NCBI GenBank assembly: GCA_945902075.1
Contig: CAMDMA010000012.1
Span: forward strand, 17,557-81,556
Reading direction: 5' to 3'
DNA length: 64,000 nucleotides
DNA from: Candidatus Kuenenia stuttgartensis
GTDB taxonomy: Bacteria; Planctomycetota; Phycisphaerae; Phycisphaerales; SM1A02
Shown here: positions 26,321-35,475 of the stretch, piece after piece
Numbering within the stretch: the stretch's first letter is position 1
Layout: each line of letters starts with the position of its first letter
Notes under the pieces: model-generated
Database searches by the model: none
The model's input: the letters and a program-made list of their open reading frames with translations, nothing else
What the model was told of the DNA's origin: nothing
Made by a program: the position numbers and the translations under genes

Positions 26321-27118
26321 TCAGGATGCAGTGGAACTTGGTGCCACCGTGGACGGATTGGCGTTGCCCTCGGTCTGCGCGGAAAGTTGCTCAAGCTCGG
26401 CAACGATTGTCTGCGCGAGGTCCACTCCATCCGCCTGAACCGCGTACATCAACCGCCCAATCCGAAGCATGAGTACTGCTGCTGGTGCCATCGCGCCATC
26501 CGTGGACTCGCGCACCATGACCGAGAACACCTCGCCCTCCGGCATCGGTTGCGGTCTGCTGTAGCGGTCAAACACCGTGAAGCGATCTTCGTCCTCGAGG
26601 ACGAGGATACTTGCGAAGGACTCAGCAGCCGCCTGCCCGCGTTTCGGGGATATCGCGCAAAAAAGCATCGCGCCAGACGCGCCCGGAAGCCGGACCCGAT
26701 CCACTTCAATCCAGCGCACCCTCGCGTTGGCAAGGCGGGGCAATTCGACCCGATTGCCGACCATCTCCGACGCCTCACGGGAAAACTGCTCCCGCAGTTC
26801 CGCCTGCTCTAAGTCGGCCTCCGCACTGCTCTCCCCGCGAAGGAACCGAGAAGCGCTGTCGCGGCCGAGCTGCCTCGCATCAAACGCGCGCTGCGCGTGC
26901 CGTGGCTCGATCGCATCTGCAAGCTCGACAAGGGTTATTCCAGCAGGGAGTTGCTGGCGATTTCCAAGACGCGGCCCGTATGTACCGATGAAAATCGAGA
27001 AGAGAACAAGCGCAACTGTCGCCCCCACCGCTGGGAGGCTTGTGCGCCGTGTTTCAACGTGCGGCGGCGGCCCACCAGTCTTGGGCTCCGGATGCGTGAG
27101 ATCAAGGTCGTCGGTCAC
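26321..27118 (-). CDS. Single-pass membrane protein, unknown
   Basis: About 265 residues. A short cytoplasmic N-terminus (TDDLDLTHPEPKTGGPPPH) leads to one transmembrane helix (AVGATVALVLFSIFIGTYG) and an exported domain of 200 residues ending in an Ala/Ser/Thr-rich tail. The layout resembles anti-sigma factors, but no zinc-binding motif is seen. GTG 27118 is chosen; upstream codons would run into the divergent metG promoter. It lies 66 bp upstream of the secreted TPR-like gene on the same strand, so they may share a transcript. Confidence 0.65.
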   Translation of the reverse strand: MTDDLDLTHPEPKTGGPPPHVETRRTSLPAVGATVALVLFSIFIGTYGPRLGNRQQLPAGITLVELADAIEPRHAQRAFDARQLGRDSASRFLRGESSAEADLEQAELREQFSREASEMVGNRVELPRLANARVRWIEVDRVRLPGASGAMLFCAISPKRGQAAAESFASILVLEDEDRFTVFDRYSRPQPMPEGEVFSVMVRESTDGAMAPAAVLMLRIGRLMYAVQADGVDLAQTIVAELEQLSAQTEGNANPSTVAPSSTAS

Positions 27119-27176
27119 GAGCGCATGGTACGCGTGGCCCGTGCGGCAGCTTCGTCGCAATCTGTACGATCCACGC

Positions 27177-28766
27177 ATGTCTCGCAAGGCTCCCGCGTAC
27201 GTCACCACCCCGATCTACTACGTGAACGACCGCCCCCACATCGGGCACGCGTATACGACGACTTTGTGTGACGTCTGGGCACGCGCGATGCGGCTCGATG
27301 GCCGTGATGTCTTCTTTCTCACCGGCACCGACGAGCATGGCGTCAAGGTCGAGAAGAGCGCGCAGGAGCGCGGCATCACGCCACAGGCACTTGCTGATGA
27401 AAATTCCGCTGAATTTCGCAAGGTCATGACCACCTTCGGACTGACCAACGACGACTTTATTCGAACCACCGAGCCACGCCATGAGTCGCAGGTCAAACTC
27501 TTCGTCAAGCGGTTGCTCGCGTCGGGCGACATCTACCTCGGCGAATTCGAGGGCTGGTATGACGAGGGTCAAGAGGAGTATGTCACCGACACCCGTGCCA
27601 AGGACCTTGAGTTCAAGAGCCCGATCTCGGGACGACCACTGGTCCGGGCCAAGGAGCACAACTATTACTTTCGGCTGAGTGCCTACCAAGCTCGACTTGA
27701 GGCCTTCTTCGCGGCGAACCCTGGGTTTGTCCGGCCCGCTGGTCGCTTCAACGAGGTCCTTGGCCGCATGCGAGAGGGGCTGCAAGATGTTCCGGTCACG
27801 CGCACCAATTTCACCTGGGGCATCGGTATGCCCGGGGCACCTGAGCACGTCATTTATGTGTGGATCGACGCGCTCTTCAACTACGCCACTGCGCTTGGCC
27901 TCGGTGAGCCTGACGGCGCGCTCGCGAAGGAACGTGCGAAGTATTGGCCACCCGAGTACCACGTCATCGGAAAAGAAATTCTGTGGTTCCACGCGGTCAT
28001 CTGGCCCGCGCTCCTGATGGCGCTCGACTTACCCACGCCTCGCTGCATCTACGCGCACTCGTTTTGGATTTCGAACGGCCAGAAGATGTCAAAGTCGCTT
28101 GGAAACTTCGTCGATCTTCCGACGATCGAGTCGTACATCGCGAAATACGGCCTCGATGCTTGGCGCTGGTACATGACCACGCAAGGCCCGCTCGGTGCAA
28201 CCGACGCCGACTTCAGCCCGCGGCACTTTCACGAAATCTACACTGCAAATCTGGTCAACACCTTCGCCAACTGTGCCTCGCGCACGAGTGCGATGATTGA
28301 GAAGTACTTCGGCGGCGTCATGCCCACCGGGGAGACCGCATCGATGCCGATATCGGCCGTCGAAGGCGCACCAACGTGGAGCGCCTTCACCAGCGATGCG
28401 GCTACAAAAGTGATCGGGCACTACGCGGATTTTGAGCTTGCGGAGGCAGCGGACGCTGCGCTTGCCGTCGTACGCGCAGTGGACGCGATCATCAACGAAA
28501 CGCAGCCATTCAAGCTCGCGAAGGATCCAACGCGCATGGACGAGGTTGCGCGGATCCTCTCCGCCTGCGCCGAAGGTGTGCGGGTTGCGGCGGTGCTACT
28601 CACACCGATCATGCCGACAAAGTGCAGCGAGGTACTCGCTGCATATGGATCGATGGTCGCGACCGATGGCGACATGATCGAGGCGGCCCGTTGGGGCGGA
28701 CTCAAGGCGGGCGGGAGAATTGCAAAGTGCGCGCCGTTCATGCGCGTCGACGCGCCGGTCGCGTGA
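27177..28766 (+). CDS. metG: Methionyl-tRNA synthetase, short form
   Basis: Class I synthetase, 529 residues. The HIGH motif is in NDRPHIGHAYTTT and KMSKS in NGQKMSKSLGNF. Methionine-site and anticodon-binding segments are normal (IYVWIDALFNYATALG; AYSHSFW-like region). The connective domain has no Cys knuckle (YDEGQEEYVTD where zinc-type enzymes have Cys), and there is no C-terminal tRNA-binding (EMAP/Trbp) domain. ATG 27177 is preferred; the much longer open frame upstream reads through the divergent gene. No close Shine-Dalgarno. Confidence 0.96.
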   Translation: MSRKAPAYVTTPIYYVNDRPHIGHAYTTTLCDVWARAMRLDGRDVFFLTGTDEHGVKVEKSAQERGITPQALADENSAEFRKVMTTFGLTNDDFIRTTEPRHESQVKLFVKRLLASGDIYLGEFEGWYDEGQEEYVTDTRAKDLEFKSPISGRPLVRAKEHNYYFRLSAYQARLEAFFAANPGFVRPAGRFNEVLGRMREGLQDVPVTRTNFTWGIGMPGAPEHVIYVWIDALFNYATALGLGEPDGALAKERAKYWPPEYHVIGKEILWFHAVIWPALLMALDLPTPRCIYAHSFWISNGQKMSKSLGNFVDLPTIESYIAKYGLDAWRWYMTTQGPLGATDADFSPRHFHEIYTANLVNTFANCASRTSAMIEKYFGGVMPTGETASMPISAVEGAPTWSAFTSDAATKVIGHYADFELAEAADAALAVVRAVDAIINETQPFKLAKDPTRMDEVARILSACAEGVRVAAVLLTPIMPTKCSEVLAAYGSMVATDGDMIEAARWGGLKAGGRIAKCAPFMRVDAPVA

Positions 28767-29300
28767 GCGAATGATTTTCACGAAGTCGAAGGTTCCAACG
28801 ACAGATGCGCCCCATGGGCGCGGTTTCTCCCTTGAAAGGGAACAACACCAAGCGCAGGATGTTCAAACTCCTGGATTGCGCTTGGGAAATCGAAGACGGA
28901 GATTCCGCCGCGCGAGAAGAGGCTCGACGGCAGAACAAACGCACACCACCTAAAAAACCTGGTGTTGACCGTGAATACCGAATGGAAAATGGAACGCTCT
29001 CATACCTCGTAGACACAGTATTCCAAAGTGCGCAGTGCAATGTTGTGGTCACGGAACCATCGATTGGTGAGCTCAGGCTCCCAGCACTCTCAGTCAACTG
29101 AGTCGCTCCGAATGTGTGCATTTCTTACTGCTGTCGATTCTGCTCGCATGATCGACGACGGATCGTCACCGTCATCACACCCAACCAAGGAGCGTGCGTT
29201 GTGTGCATCATGAGCGCATCGCGACGATCACGGCCATGATTGCGTTGAGTGCGATCGACTTTGCACTCGCCGACGTGAACATTGCACGCACACCGACGCG
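28767..29300. other. Intergenic region with one doubtful small frame
   Basis: 534 bp between metG and the unknown gene at 29301. A short palindrome GCGCCC-CAT-GGGCGC at 28807-28821 could help end the metG transcript. One plus-strand frame at 28805-29101 (98 codons, rich in Glu/Arg/Asp, e.g. MFKLLDCAWEIEDGDS) is somewhat protein-like but has no ribosome-binding site or recognisable family. Nothing else was seen. Confidence 0.4.
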
Positions 29301-30329
29301 CTAGCCTGCTCGCATCGAGGCGCGGAGGAGTTCCCACGCACTCGCTGGATCCAGGTCACCGTGATGTCTCCGAGGAACATCAAGACCGAACACTTGGTTG
29401 ATCTCCACGAGTTCGCGTCGTACCTCCTCAGCGACACCAGCATCCATCATGTTGATCGAGATGCCCGAACAAACATGCGTGGCACGCGCGGGCGAATTCG
29501 TCGGCCACAACGCGCGGCCTCGTCCGCCCGCGCAACCCCTGAGCCACGTCACATGTGTCAAGGCTCCAGAAGCTCCCCACATCCCGAACTCGATGATCTC
29601 GTTCGTGTGTCGTAGCGCCATCTCCAGCATTTCCGCAGCCTCATCTTCAACCAACCAACGCGGGAGTGGCTCGGTGGTGAGACACACGCAATCAGCCTCG
29701 TCGACCTCGTCGTGACCCGATCTCGGGTTCCCGCGATGAACGCGCATCACGGCGTGCTTGCCACGCGCTGCATCAACTGGTTGGCTGGCGAAACCGCGCC
29801 GCGAAATCACCATGCTTCCGTTCCATCGACGGCGAATCGAAACAGGCCCGTGCCGTGTGATTCGCGGCAAAGGTGTGCCGTTCTCAAACGGGGGATCGGT
29901 GTTGAGGCCGTACGGACCCTCGTTCAGTTCATCGGCGCTGTAGTACCGGCGGTCATGCAGGAGATGTGCAACACCGTCGAAACCTTCGAAGCCTACGTGT
30001 CCACCGTAGCGACGCGCCAGGAGATTCTCGAGCGTCGATCCCGCAATCTCAACCTGCGTACCCTCGCCAAACAGGCCGTCATCGGACACAAACGGACACT
30101 CGCTCAGTTCCTCACCGCGTTCAGCCAGTTGCGCGACACGCGCACGCATCGCACGGCGCTCTTCCGTGATCGACGGCTCAGGCTCTGTTGAAATCGAAAT
30201 GTGGAATCGCCCTGGGAGAAAGGTGGTTCCGAAGATACCGCGGAGCGCCGGTGAGTTCCGATCCGCTGCTGGAATACCAAGTTCTCTGACCAGTCGATCG
30301 TGTTCTTCCCACGACATGTTTCTGCTCAT
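29301..30329 (-). CDS. Unknown protein A of an adjacent pair
   Basis: 342 residues, soluble, no signal peptide or membrane segment. Not recognised. Visible features: FLPGRFHISISTEPEPSITEE near the N-terminus, RRYGGHVGFEGFDGVAHLLHD in the middle, and a C-terminal part with HTNEIIEFGMWGASGALTHV and a Cys-containing GCAGGRG. It is evenly mixed alpha/beta by composition. The next minus-strand gene upstream (30446-31384) is also unrecognised and 116 bp away, so the two may form an operon. ATG 30329 chosen; a second ATG lies four codons later. Confidence 0.6.
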   Translation of the reverse strand: MSRNMSWEEHDRLVRELGIPAADRNSPALRGIFGTTFLPGRFHISISTEPEPSITEERRAMRARVAQLAERGEELSECPFVSDDGLFGEGTQVEIAGSTLENLLARRYGGHVGFEGFDGVAHLLHDRRYYSADELNEGPYGLNTDPPFENGTPLPRITRHGPVSIRRRWNGSMVISRRGFASQPVDAARGKHAVMRVHRGNPRSGHDEVDEADCVCLTTEPLPRWLVEDEAAEMLEMALRHTNEIIEFGMWGASGALTHVTWLRGCAGGRGRALWPTNSPARATHVCSGISINMMDAGVAEEVRRELVEINQVFGLDVPRRHHGDLDPASAWELLRASMRAG

Positions 30330-30445
30330 TTCTCCGTGCTCGAAGTTTCACACGCGAACTCGCACGGGCACGGGCCGTTGCGCATCGCTTCATTTCCACA
30401 TCCATCAAACTCCACGGTTGATGACACGCATTTCGCTCATGACAC

Positions 30446-31384
30446 TCAATCCGCGAAGGCAACGCGGAGTGCGTCGTAAAACGTCACCGGCCATGTTGCG
30501 CGCACGATCGCGCGAAACAGTGTTTCATCAGGGAGAAACACTGCGTTGATCGGTACTGGTGCGCCGTTCGGGAAGTACGGCGCTGATGATCCAGACGAAC
30601 GGTCGGGTTTGAGGTAGCTCCATCCTGAGGGTAAAAGTCGAGTGCGTGGTAAGGGCGACTCGTCCTCATCATTCCAATCGATGGTCGAACCCACGCCCGT
30701 CGCCCGACCTACGACAATCGCCGCCGCGCCACGATGGGCGATGAACATCGCGTGCATGAAACTCGTTGGATTCGGCGCGATTTCGACAGCGATCGGCATA
30801 CTCGCCTCGCAGAACGATGGGAGTTCACATCGCCAAATCGTCGGCACAACACCCCCTGATTGCATGCGCTCGATACGCGCCAACGCGCCGCCAACTTGGT
30901 CATGCGTAGGGGTGCGGATGCGCCTCGCGCGAACGCACACCGTCTCGTTGAAGCCAGAATTCCATACGCGCGCCGCTGCGACCTGCGCTGCACCGGGTAT
31001 CTCGGTCGGAACGCATACGATGAGATCTCCACGATGCCAATGCAGTACAGGCGGTGGAGTTTCAGGTCGGACATCGATGCGACGCAAAAGTGACCCTTGT
31101 GCGATCGAGATCGCTCGTTCACGCCACGCTTCACGCTCGTACGCAGAGCTCGAACATGTGGACGCGAGCGCCTGCAAATCCTGCTCGTTGACCGCCGCGC
31201 GTGCCGCACGAAAAAGGGGTGCAAGTTCCGTCCCGAATTGATCGGGTGCAAGGAGAAACACTCGGTCGACATGGCCGCCGTTTGGTGGATCATTGGGAAA
31301 TGGTGCCGCGGCACTCCCTCCCCCACATGGATACACATCCGCCGCAAACGGCAGTCTCGAATCGATTCGGTCGAGTTCCATCAC
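30446..31384 (-). CDS. Unknown protein B of an adjacent pair
   Basis: About 312 residues, not recognised. The open frame begins at 31849, but a strong AAGGAG lies eight bases before the ATG at 31384 (five before a GTG at 31387), so I place the start there. The upstream part of the frame is Arg-rich and looks like a shadow or a separate segment. Visible features: RLPFAADVYPCGGGSAAAPF at the start, LHWHRGDLIVCVPTEIPG in the middle, then IAPNPTSFMHAMFIAHRGAAAIVVG. No signal peptide. It is followed by unknown protein A on the same strand. Confidence 0.55.
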   Translation of the reverse strand: MMELDRIDSRLPFAADVYPCGGGSAAAPFPNDPPNGGHVDRVFLLAPDQFGTELAPLFRAARAAVNEQDLQALASTCSSSAYEREAWRERAISIAQGSLLRRIDVRPETPPPVLHWHRGDLIVCVPTEIPGAAQVAAARVWNSGFNETVCVRARRIRTPTHDQVGGALARIERMQSGGVVPTIWRCELPSFCEASMPIAVEIAPNPTSFMHAMFIAHRGAAAIVVGRATGVGSTIDWNDEDESPLPRTRLLPSGWSYLKPDRSSGSSAPYFPNGAPVPINAVFLPDETLFRAIVRATWPVTFYDALRVAFAD

Positions 31385-31967
31385 GCACACTCCTTCGATC
31401 GCGTGCAAGCACGCGCTGGTGGGCGCATCCCGAGCGACGCGCACGCCGCCCGATCGGGGCAAGGCGACAGCGCTCGCGTTCGCGAGGTTGACGGCGCGTT
31501 TCCCGCGCGCCGCCCGCATCGATTTGGCACCTTGCCTCGCGGCCGGTTGCCGGAGCGCACGCCGTATTGCTCGGCGATGCGCATCACTCGGGATGCACTC
31601 TGGTTGTCGCGATACTCCCGGCCGACGCTCCATGCGACGGAGAAACCGTTCGAATCGCATCAGCATCAAGAGCGTGTGCAGCGTTTGCTGCTGAATCCTC
31701 GATTGTGCCTGATTTGGCTGCGAACAGCGTGTTTCAGGCCGCATCGTGATGGCACCGTGGTCGGATAAAGACTCGGTTGCCGAGTGGATGACTCCACTGC
31801 TCGGGATGCTGAACCATGAACTATAAACCTTGTTCGCGGTTGATGCCAATTATTCGTTGGCAATTTTTCGACTTCAGTGAATGCAAGATGGAGCCGCGCA
31901 CGCGCGAATCGATGTCAGTGATCAAGGAGAATTGCGTAGATGCGTGGGAAACGGTCGATCCGGTAGT

Positions 31968-33290
31968 ATGAATCGAATGCCTGAGTCCTTTCCAGCGCCC
32001 GCCGCACTCTTAACTGGCGTCGATTTTCGAAACAAAAATCTTGGCGTCAGTGCGCTCGGACTCAGTGCACTTGCGCTGCTTCGTAACCGTCTCAGTGCCG
32101 TCGATATCCTTGACTGGGGAATTGGTCTTCGAACCGCAGGTGACGACATTCTCCGTCACGCAGGAACAAACTCTGCATCCACGACGGTGCGCATGCATGG
32201 TTTTCGGCAGACAAGAAAGCCGTGGGCTGCTGATTCGATGTTTCTTGCGGACGCTGCAATCCATACCGGGCTCGAGCTTGGTTCAGGAGCGCGCGCGATC
32301 GGAGCGGCGTCTGCGCTACTCGATGCGAGCGGTGGAGACAGTTTCGCCGACATCTACGGACGGCGACGTTTCGTTCGGGTCTCTCGTCCCAAGTGGCTTG
32401 CGATTGCGATGAAGCGTCCACTTGTACTTCTTCCGCAGACCTACGGCCCGTACAAAGACCCAGTCATGCGCCGTGAAGCGGCAGACATCGTGGCGCATGC
32501 TGTCTGCGCTGTCGCTCGCGACGCGCGGAGTTACGAAGTTCTTAAGGAACTCCTCGGCAACCGCTTCGATCCGTCGCGGCACCTTGTGGGAACCGACATG
32601 GCGTTCCGCCTTCCGACAATTGATCCGCCAGCTGAAGCGCTCGATCTGGTCGAGCGCGCGCGAGCGATGGCTCGTGGTGCGGCTGTGGCGGGCATCAACG
32701 TCAGTGGGTTGATCGCGAATGCTCCTGATTCGTGGCGCAAGTACGGTTTTCGTGATGACTACGCTGTGACCTCGCGCAAGCTGGTGCTCCGGCTCCTTGA
32801 TTCTGGCGCAGGTGCAGTCATCCTCCTTCCCCATGTCATCATTGATGGTGGCGCTGACACGGAGTCTGACATCCACGCAAGCCATGCGCTCCGGAACTCG
32901 CTCGAACCCACGCAGCGTGAACGTGTGTTTATCGCAAGTGGCTATGAGTTTCCCACCGAGGCGAAAGCGATCATCCGGCGGCTCGATTGGTTCACTGGCT
33001 GTCGACTTCATGCAACGATCGGATCGCTGTCAAACAGCGTTTCAACCGCGACGATCGCCTACAGCGATAAGGCCCGCGGGATATTTGAAGCGCTCGGCGT
33101 CGGCGACACGGTCGCCGACCCCCGCGTCCTTCGCGGCGATGAAGTCGTCGAGCATCAAGTACGCTGTTTTGTTGCACGCGACCGTCATCGAACTGCTATC
33201 GCCGAAAATCTGCCTGGAATCCTTGCGACAGCTGATCGACAGATGGACGATATCACGCGTCTCCTCAGAACCGCGTCGCCGTCGCGCTGA
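31968..33290 (+). CDS. Polysaccharide pyruvyl transferase family protein
   Basis: About 440 residues. The N-terminal GVDFRNKNLGVSALGLSAL and the central LPQTYGPYKDPVMRREA, with RDARSYEVLKELLG, match the polysaccharide pyruvyl-transferase/CsaB-WcaK fold; a later helix has ITGCRLHATIG-like FTGCRLHATIGSLS, the conserved H of the family. It would transfer pyruvate or a related group to a surface glycan. Opens the polysaccharide locus. ATG 31968 or 31977; neither has a strong Shine-Dalgarno. It is convergent with cysS with 9 bp between stops. Confidence 0.8.
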   Translation: MNRMPESFPAPAALLTGVDFRNKNLGVSALGLSALALLRNRLSAVDILDWGIGLRTAGDDILRHAGTNSASTTVRMHGFRQTRKPWAADSMFLADAAIHTGLELGSGARAIGAASALLDASGGDSFADIYGRRRFVRVSRPKWLAIAMKRPLVLLPQTYGPYKDPVMRREAADIVAHAVCAVARDARSYEVLKELLGNRFDPSRHLVGTDMAFRLPTIDPPAEALDLVERARAMARGAAVAGINVSGLIANAPDSWRKYGFRDDYAVTSRKLVLRLLDSGAGAVILLPHVIIDGGADTESDIHASHALRNSLEPTQRERVFIASGYEFPTEAKAIIRRLDWFTGCRLHATIGSLSNSVSTATIAYSDKARGIFEALGVGDTVADPRVLRGDEVVEHQVRCFVARDRHRTAIAENLPGILATADRQMDDITRLLRTASPSR

Positions 33291-33299
33291 GCATCCAGC

Positions 33300-34811
33300 T
33301 CACACCGCGCGTTCCCAGGTCGTCCCCTGCGGGCCATCCTTGATGCGCACGCCCATCGCTGCGAGCTCGTCACGCACACGATCGCTTGCAGCGAAGTCTC
33401 GTGCCGCACGCGCGGCTCGGCGCGCCTCTAAGAGGACCTCAACCTTCGTCGCAAGATCATCACTCGCCTCACTCGCAAGTGGCGCATTGCGTTCAAAGAC
33501 TCCGAGCACTGAGTTCATCGCATCGAGTGCAGCGAGCTCAGTAAGAGCATCGCCGGCTCCAGGCTCACTAATCGCAGTGTTGAGCACCGCGATAGCACGG
33601 GCAATATTCAGGTCGTCGCCGACTGCCTCGCGAAACTCAACGAGTGCTCGTTGCAGAGGACCGTCACCCGCGCCTTGGCTTTCGTCACGCGTGCGATCGA
33701 ACACAACCGCACGCGCAGCCGCCCAACGATCGATCATTCGCTGGCAATCACGAAGTCCTTGAAGCGTGAAATTCGAGTTGGTGCGGTAGTGCGTTCGTAC
33801 CAGTTCAAGCCGCAATGCTGCTGGTGTAACGCCCTTCGCAAACAAGTCGCGTGCGGTAAAAAAGTTTCCCTTCGACTTGGACATCTTCTCGCCCTCGACT
33901 TGAAGATGCCGCGTGTGGAACCATGCACGTGCGAAAAAGCGCTGACCACTCGCGCAGCAACTTTGCGCGACTTCGCACTCGTGATGCGGAAAAATGTTGT
34001 CCTCACCGCCTGAGTGCAAATCAATCTCTTCACCGAGAAGCATTTTCGCCATCGCGCTGCACTCGAGATGCCAACCCGGATAGCCCTCTCCCCACGGACT
34101 CGGCCACCGCATGAGATGGCTCGGGTCAGGCTTCCAAAGCATGAAGTCCGCGGGATGGCGCTTGACCGCTTGGTGTTCAGCGCTGATGCGTCCGCCCTCC
34201 CCCTCGCGGAGTGCATCGAGTGTGTTTCCTGAAAGGCGCCCGTACTCCGGGAAGCTTTGCACACTGAAGTAGACGACGCCATCCTTCGCAACATATGCGT
34301 GTCCGCGCGCAATCAAAGACTCGACCAATGCAATCATCTGTGGAACGCATCGTGTCGGGCGCGGCATGAGTTCCGGACTTGTGCGCTCCTCAATTGCGAC
34401 CTTGAGGCCAAGGTGTCGTGCGTCTTCAAGAAACCGCTCTGCGTAGAACGAGGCGATGGCGTACGGATTTGTCGGATCAATCTCTGCGTCGGCCGGCAGT
34501 TTCCCGGACTTCTTCGCCTCAGCAATACGTCGACCCGCGACAGCCATCTTGTCTTCTCCTCCACCATCTGCATCGGCGTCCTCCGTCATATGACCAACAT
34601 CGGTGATGTTCATCACATGACGCACGGAATGTCCATGCAACTCAAGCGCGCGTCGCAGTACATCTGCATTCAGAAACGAGCGAAAATTCCCGATGTGCGC
34701 GTCGTCGTAGACAGTCGGTCCACAGGAATAGAAGGTCACACTTCCGTCGGCTGCAATTGGCTGAACAACTTCGACCGACTTCGTAAGTGTGTTGTAGAGA
34801 CGGATCGACAT
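33300..34811 (-). CDS. cysS: Cysteinyl-tRNA synthetase
   Basis: Class I synthetase, 503 residues. N-terminal LYNTLTKSVE, then YSCGPTVYDDAHIGNFRSF with the zinc Cys and the HIGN motif. The zinc site continues at WHLECSAM and HHECEVAQS, and KMSKS is in EGEKMSKSKGNFF. An insertion of about 35 residues with Asp/Gly-rich TEDADADGGGEDKMAVAG is typical of the Planctomycete-like subgroup. ATG 34811 gives the normal N-terminus. A housekeeping gene embedded in the polysaccharide locus. Confidence 0.97.
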   Translation of the reverse strand: MSIRLYNTLTKSVEVVQPIAADGSVTFYSCGPTVYDDAHIGNFRSFLNADVLRRALELHGHSVRHVMNITDVGHMTEDADADGGGEDKMAVAGRRIAEAKKSGKLPADAEIDPTNPYAIASFYAERFLEDARHLGLKVAIEERTSPELMPRPTRCVPQMIALVESLIARGHAYVAKDGVVYFSVQSFPEYGRLSGNTLDALREGEGGRISAEHQAVKRHPADFMLWKPDPSHLMRWPSPWGEGYPGWHLECSAMAKMLLGEEIDLHSGGEDNIFPHHECEVAQSCCASGQRFFARAWFHTRHLQVEGEKMSKSKGNFFTARDLFAKGVTPAALRLELVRTHYRTNSNFTLQGLRDCQRMIDRWAAARAVVFDRTRDESQGAGDGPLQRALVEFREAVGDDLNIARAIAVLNTAISEPGAGDALTELAALDAMNSVLGVFERNAPLASEASDDLATKVEVLLEARRAARAARDFAASDRVRDELAAMGVRIKDGPQGTTWERAV

Positions 34812-34875
34812 GAAGGCTCGCTTTCTCGCGGCGAGAATAGCAACCTCATCCACGCGCGGCGATCGTCCACTGGAA

Positions 34876-35451
34876 TCAGGGGGTGTACTGACGATCACGT
34901 ATGCGTGTCGCTGGGTTGCCGCTGTAAATCGTCCAAGGCGCGAGATCGCGGAACGCAACCGCGCGAGCACCCAGTATCGCGCCGTGACCAACCGTCACCC
35001 CGGGTCCAACGAATGCATCCGCCGCAATCCAAACGTCATCACCAATATTGATTGGCGGGCGAAGAAGCGGCATCGATGCGAGGCGATGGTCATGTGAGCC
35101 CGCACAGAGATGCGCACCCTGAGAAACCGTCGTTCTTGTCCCAATTCGCACTGGTCCGAGGCAGTAGAGGATCGCACGGTCGCCGACCGAACTTTCGGCC
35201 CCGATGGTGAGGTTCCATGGACATTCGATCAGCACGGTTCGACGAACATTTGCCGTCTGGTCAATTTGCGCACCAAACGCGCGAAGCACCTGTCGCCGAA
35301 ACCCATACCAGTTATGAAACGAGCAGCGAAAGAGCGTGAGTTGTACACAAGACCAGAGAATCCGCCCAACCTTCTCGCGAAGCGTATAGGGGCTCGTACG
35401 GCGCGTGCGCAGCGAATCGTTCTTCGAAGTTTGAGGGGCGGACTGCTGCAT
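34876..35451 (-). CDS. WcaF-like hexapeptide-repeat acetyltransferase
   Basis: 191 residues. An N-terminal aromatic segment (LWSCVQLTLFRCSFHNWYGFRRQ) precedes a left-handed beta-helix of hexapeptide repeats, with the catalytic-type His in LCAGSHDHRLASM and the coil INIGDDVWIAADAFVGPGVTVG. This is the pattern of colanic-acid O-acetyltransferase WcaF and relatives, which acetylate sugars of surface polysaccharide intermediates. It lies 24 bp downstream of the glycosyltransferase and is presumably its co-transcribed tailoring enzyme. Confidence 0.88.
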   Translation of the reverse strand: MQQSAPQTSKNDSLRTRRTSPYTLREKVGRILWSCVQLTLFRCSFHNWYGFRRQVLRAFGAQIDQTANVRRTVLIECPWNLTIGAESSVGDRAILYCLGPVRIGTRTTVSQGAHLCAGSHDHRLASMPLLRPPINIGDDVWIAADAFVGPGVTVGHGAILGARAVAFRDLAPWTIYSGNPATRIRDRQYTP

Positions 35452-35475
35452 GATTGCGGTTCTGTGCCGAATGAT

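Noticed and set aside
31385..31849. N-terminal 155 residues of unknown protein B
   Set aside because: Arg-rich, no upstream ribosome-binding site, and a strong AAGGAG sits just before the internal ATG at 31384.
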